Shown: piece after piece, positions 6,423 through 7,740 of the stretch
How the letters are laid out: the number at the start of each line of letters is the position of its first letter
Numbering within the stretch: the stretch's first letter is position 1
From: JBOGED01 sp050743625
GTDB taxonomy: Bacteria; Actinomycetota; Nitriliruptoria; Euzebyales; Egibacteraceae
NCBI GenBank assembly: GCA_050743625.1
Contig: JBOGED010000356.1
Location: forward strand, 1-7,740
DNA: 7,740 bases
Direction of reading: 5' to 3'
Translations under genes and position numbers: made by a program
Notes under the pieces: model-generated
Seen by the model: the letters and a program-made list of their open reading frames with translations, nothing else
What the model was told of the DNA's origin: nothing
Databases searched by the model: none

Positions 6423-6911
6423 CCACGGCAGGTGCGGCAACGGCGGTCCAGAAGCCCGCGGGCATCCGCGCTCACCGCAGCGAAGCCGGGCATGCCACTG
6501 CGGAGCGGTCTGGACGCAGACGCAGCGGAGCGAGCGGTCACGCTCCTCCGACGGCTGCTGGACGCCGACGGGGTAGCGATCACCGACCTCGAGCGGGTGC
6601 TCGCGTTCAACTGGCCAGGGTTCACCGGGTCATGTGCGCATCACCACGGTCCGGGGTCGCCGATCGTCACCGAGGCGACGAAACGGGCCTTGTCGAGCGG
6701 GCGCACCATCGTCGTCCGGGACGCGGACGAGTTCGGCTGCCCGCAGTCCGGCTGCCCACTGCGGACGGCGGTCGTGGCGCCACTCCTCCGCAACATCAGC
6801 GAGCGACTAGTGAGGCTGTTCGGGTCGCGATGTGCGCTCGACATCCGCTCGAAGCCCGGCGAGGGCACCACCGTGGACCTTCGCATCCCGCTGCGACGAT
6901 CGCCGGCCGCT
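6423..6911 (+). pseudogene. LytS-type sensor histidine kinase, catalytic core deleted
   Basis: Remnant of a two-component kinase. The N-terminal part (from about 6495) is a GAF-like sensor of the LytS kind: GLDADAAERAVTLLRRLL, then DGVAITDLERVLAF, AHHHGPGSPI, TEATKRALSSGRT, and a Cys pair GCPQSGCPLRTAVVAPL. At about 6783 it passes directly into LRNISERLVRLFG and KPGEGTTVDLRIPL, which is the extreme C-terminal end of the HATPase domain. The missing middle, normally around 200 residues, would hold the phospho-accepting histidine (HisKA-type NPHFLFN motif) and the N and G1 boxes, so the product cannot bind ATP or phosphorylate. The join keeps the reading frame. The frame also has no stop before the regulator start; CGA 6897-6899 might be a mutated TGA. 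Partner of the regulator that follows. Confidence 0.75.
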
Positions 6912-7067
6912 GTGGCCCCGCTCGCTGCCTCATCGTGGACGACGAGGCGCCCGCGCGTGAGGAGCTGCGGTTCCTCCTACGTCGCTTCCCGGCCGTCCAG
7001 GTCGTGGGAGAGGCGACGAACGCGCAGGAGGCCCTCCTCCTCATCCGCTCGCTCGACTACGACCTAG

Positions 7068-7082
7068 CGGGGCTTCGCCCCG
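7068..7082. repeat. Hairpin at the left end of the insertion
   Basis: CGGGGC, TTC, GCCCCG: a perfect 6-pair stem with a three-base loop, starting at the first base after the left CCTAG. It fits an element end or a small terminator without T-run. Confidence 0.5.
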
Positions 7083-7156
7083 GCCCGACGAGCGTGTGAG
7101 GCATGACAGCGTTCCCCGAACAGGGAGTGGACCGGCGGGTCATCGCTAGCCGGCTC

Positions 7157-7201
7157 GCAACTCGTGCAACACCTGCAACACGACTCACAAACTTGACTCA
7201 C
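7157..7201 (+). repeat. Short tandem repeats inside the insertion (9-base and 13-base periods)
   Basis: GCAAC recurs at 7157, 7166 and 7175, a strict 9-base period; the last two units share TGCAACAC (7165-7172 and 7174-7181). GACTCAC then occurs at 7182-7188 and 7195-7201, a 13-base period. The units are too short and too few for CRISPR or a typical plasmid origin. Confidence 0.5.
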
Positions 7202-7730
7202 GCGCAACGACTTTGCGGATCCAAGTCCCCTAGTCCTGCTCGACATCCGCATGCCCGGCGGCTCGGGGCTGGACCTCGCGGCCGCCCTGCGCGAGGCGGC
7301 GCACCGGCCGGCGGTGATCTTCACGACCGCGTACCCCGACTACGCGGTCTCCGCGTTCGACCTCGACGCCGCCGACTACCGGGTGAAGGCGGCCGACCGC
7401 ATCCCGGTCCAGCGCGGCGACCGGACCGTCCTGGTCGAGCCCGTAGAGGTCATTACGCGAGCGCCGCCCGCGGCTACTCCCACCTCAAGCTTGTCGACGA
7501 GCGCGTCCTGGTCAGCTTCTCGGCTGTCGGATCTGCAGCGGCGGCTACCCGGCAACTTCTTCCGCGCCCACCGGTCGTACCTCGTCAACCTCGACCACCG
7601 CGCGCCCGACTTCAAAGGCGCCCTCAACCTCGTCATGGACGACCGCCAGACCAGCCGCGTCCCCGTCTCCCGCCGCCAAGCGACCCCGCTCCGCAGGCAC
7701 CTGGGACTGTAGTTGTGTGCTGGATACGCG

Positions 7731-7740
7731 ACGTATACGT
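7731..7740. repeat. 10-base palindrome at the window edge
   Basis: ACGTATACGT is self-complementary. It lies 19 bases after the regulator stop and is cut off by the window end, so it may be part of a larger inverted repeat or chance. Nothing else is seen in 7713-7740. Confidence 0.3.

Larger units (their letters stand above)
7068..7228. mobile_element. 161-base insertion in the regulator gene flanked by CCTAG; MITE-like, identity unknown
   Basis: The receiver reads ...Y D L up to CTA 7064-7066 and resumes exactly at CTA 7230-7232 with V L L D I R. Deleting 166 bases restores a perfect receiver motif. CCTAG occurs at both edges (7063-7067 and 7229-7233), as a 5-base target duplication would. 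The left end is a tight hairpin (7068-7082). The right end read inward (GGGGACTTGG) faintly resembles the left (CGGGGCTTCG), so terminal inverted repeats are possible but poor. It encodes no plausible protein. G+C is lower on its right side. Confidence 0.45.
6912..7712 (+). pseudogene. LytR/AlgR-type response regulator (receiver + LytTR DNA-binding domain), multiply disrupted
   Basis: Receiver half: CLIVDDEAPAREELRFLL (acidic pocket residues in VDDE) from about 6926, through LIRSLDYDL at 7066; it resumes after an insertion as LVLLDIRMPG at 7230 with the phospho-acceptor Asp at 7242-7244, then VIFTTAYPDYAV and the conserved Lys in RVK near 7381. LytTR half: RIPVQRGDRTVLVEP from about 7397 to GNFFRAHRSYLVNL, and SRVPVSRRQA near the stop at 7710-7712. 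Lesions: one base missing near 7922-minus-1000 (6922), just after GTG 6912 (GTG GCC CCG CTC then a lost C restores RCLIVDDE); a 166-base insertion at 7067-7232; loss of the last receiver helix and linker near 7389; one base missing near 7450 and one extra G near 7522, scrambling 24 residues of the LytTR domain. It would have bound promoter DNA, presumably of the symporter operon. Confidence 0.82.

Noticed and set aside
5516..7099. 527-residue continuous plus-strand frame
   Set aside because: It is a chance join: real symporter sequence up to about 5840, then out-of-frame translation of symporter and kinase, then real receiver sequence from about 6926. It is not one protein.
7157..7201. CRISPR-like or plasmid iteron array
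   Set aside because: Units are 5-8 bases with 9- and 13-base periods, no spacers and no cas or rep gene nearby.
7068..7228. tRNA or attachment-site remnant in the insertion
   Set aside because: No T-loop sequence (GGTTCGA type), no cloverleaf pairing and no integrase nearby.
7251..7712. Intact stand-alone LytTR regulator
   Set aside because: It starts in the middle of the receiver domain, lacks the linker and has 24 out-of-frame residues in the DNA-binding domain.

Overview
The window reads as a piece of a high-GC chromosome, most likely from an actinobacterium (Actinomycetota). Codon third positions are strongly G/C-biased and hand counts of 60-base lines in the main genes give about 72-77% G+C. 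The Acs, short MscL and LytTR-type proteins look actinobacterial, but I cannot place it below phylum.

Left part (1-3105) is ordinary and intact. The C-terminal part of a XylH-type sugar ABC transporter permease runs in from the left edge (2-532). It converges with a complete acetyl-CoA synthetase gene (acs, minus strand, 542-2497), leaving only 9 bases between them. After a 242-base divergent intergenic region comes a complete short mscL mechanosensitive channel gene (2740-3105).

Middle part (3106-4201) differs in character. It has a strong 41-base hairpin and two tighter palindromes in the gap after mscL. Then come two overlapping minus-strand genes of unknown function (3812-4027 and 3387-3815, GTGA overlap) with visibly lower G+C (about 53-62%). 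A good promoter (TTGGCT-17-TAGCGT) sits 7 bases before the first start codon, so the mRNA is probably leaderless. The -10/leader/start segment of this promoter recurs almost perfectly at 3243-3260, so the gene pair is bracketed by near-identical direct repeats.

Right part (4202-7712) is the main observation. It holds the remains of a whole operon: a small two-helix membrane protein, a sodium:solute symporter (SSS/ActP-like), another small membrane protein, a LytS-type sensor kinase and a LytR/AlgR-type (LytTR) response regulator. All five are broken. I count about a dozen lesions: an in-frame TAG, several single-base frameshifts that can be pinned to a few bases, loss of the kinase catalytic core, a 166-base insertion in the receiver domain with a CCTAG duplication, loss of the receiver-LytTR linker, and a pair of compensating indels inside the LytTR domain. 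The intact operon would plausibly have sensed and imported a small carboxylate such as acetate, which Acs would then activate. Here the synthetase is preserved and the uptake/sensing operon is decaying, or else this stretch of assembly is poor. I do not see a convincing new multi-gene system. The low-G+C gene pair and the small insertion are the best candidates for something undescribed.
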